This document shows positions 63,791 to 64,000 of a stretch of 64,000 bases of DNA, one piece after another. Under the pieces are notes generated by a model. It made no database searches. It saw only the letters and a program-made list of their open reading frames with translations, and was not told the origin of the DNA. Where the stretch lies: NCBI RefSeq assembly GCF_024166365.1, contig NC_064839.1, positions 19,702,878 to 19,766,877 on the forward strand, written 5' to 3'. The stretch is from Elephas maximus indicus. Lineage: Eukaryota; Chordata; Mammalia; Proboscidea; Elephantidae. Both the position numbers and the translations under genes were made by a program. Position 1 is the stretch's first letter, and each line of letters opens with the position of its first letter.

Positions 63791-64000
63791 TTCTTGAGTG
63801 GCCCGATAAAATGGAGCTTACTGTCTCACTGGTGAAACATAGTTTGGGCTTCCCCAAAAGCACATCATGAGACAAAGATTTGGGTGCCAGGAGTGTGTTT
63901 TGGAGGTGATTCCAGGCAGCCCAGTGAGAAAGTGAAGTGAGCCAGGGAAAGGAGGAAAGCCAATAAGGAATGTGTTAATAATGACTTACCGCTGGGGGCG
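63791..64000. other. Unassigned sequence to window end
   Basis: No clear gene. The stretch from 63840 ('agtttgggcttccccaaaag') may be the beginning of an old LTR, but too little is visible. Confidence 0.3.

Noticed and set aside
1..64000. Bacterial-style features such as CRISPR arrays, operons, terminators or phage genes
   Set aside because: The repeat content is entirely that of a mammalian genome; the regular repeats present are microsatellites, L1 monomers and SINEs.

Overview
The window is nuclear DNA from a placental mammal, almost certainly an afrotherian and most likely a proboscidean (elephant). The diagnosis rests on about forty copies of a tRNA-headed SINE (AfroSINE type) and on RTE-class LINE copies whose 3' end matches the SINE tails. 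There are no bacterial, viral or organellar genes, no operons, no rRNA or tRNA genes and no CRISPR array. About two thirds of the sequence is recognisable transposon debris. The recognisable long coding sequence is all LINE coding sequence, and all of it is broken. I saw no exon of a protein family I can name with confidence.

Layout. 1-404: old L1-type DNA that served as a landing site. 405-12569: a full-length L1 (L1-A) flanked by a 15-bp target-site duplication; it carries a second full-length L1 (L1-B, 2831-10920) where about 3.5 kb of its own ORF2 should be. 12761-15987: a near full-length RTE LINE with its own duplication. 16-24 kb: SINEs, MIR, a MaLR-like LTR, and a repeat-poor AT-rich stretch (20.3-21.7 kb). 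23.9-29.6 kb: fragments of several L1 3' ends plus L2. 29752-30006: a perfect (GGAA)n tract of about 64 units. 31.5 kb: a solo ERV LTR. 32.8-35.46 kb: an old L1 interrupted by a SINE, an ORF1-only L1 insertion and an inverted RTE. 39.8-42.4 kb: an inverted old L1 interrupted by an RTE, an ERV LTR and a MaLR LTR. 46.9-50.5 kb: mostly unique sequence with a candidate 52-residue protein on the minus strand. 50.6-53.6 kb: a dense SINE cluster with SINEs inside SINEs and an ERV LTR. 54.3-55.2 kb: unique sequence with a TATA-ATG-splice-donor arrangement. 58.7-59.3 kb: a CpG-rich block with a CTCF-like motif, a splice-donor-like site and a possible terminal exon with poly(A) signals. 59.5-64 kb: MER5A, MIR, SINEs and inverted L1 3' ends.

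How the parts work together. L1 and RTE were the autonomous engines. The SINEs appear to have borrowed the RTE machinery through a shared 3' hairpin (GAGTC...GACTC) and a CAACAA-type tail. A deletion derivative of RTE and a tRNA-Gly/RTE chimera are further parasites of the same system. Host content is limited to three candidate gene or promoter segments, all low-confidence and resting on sequence signals alone.
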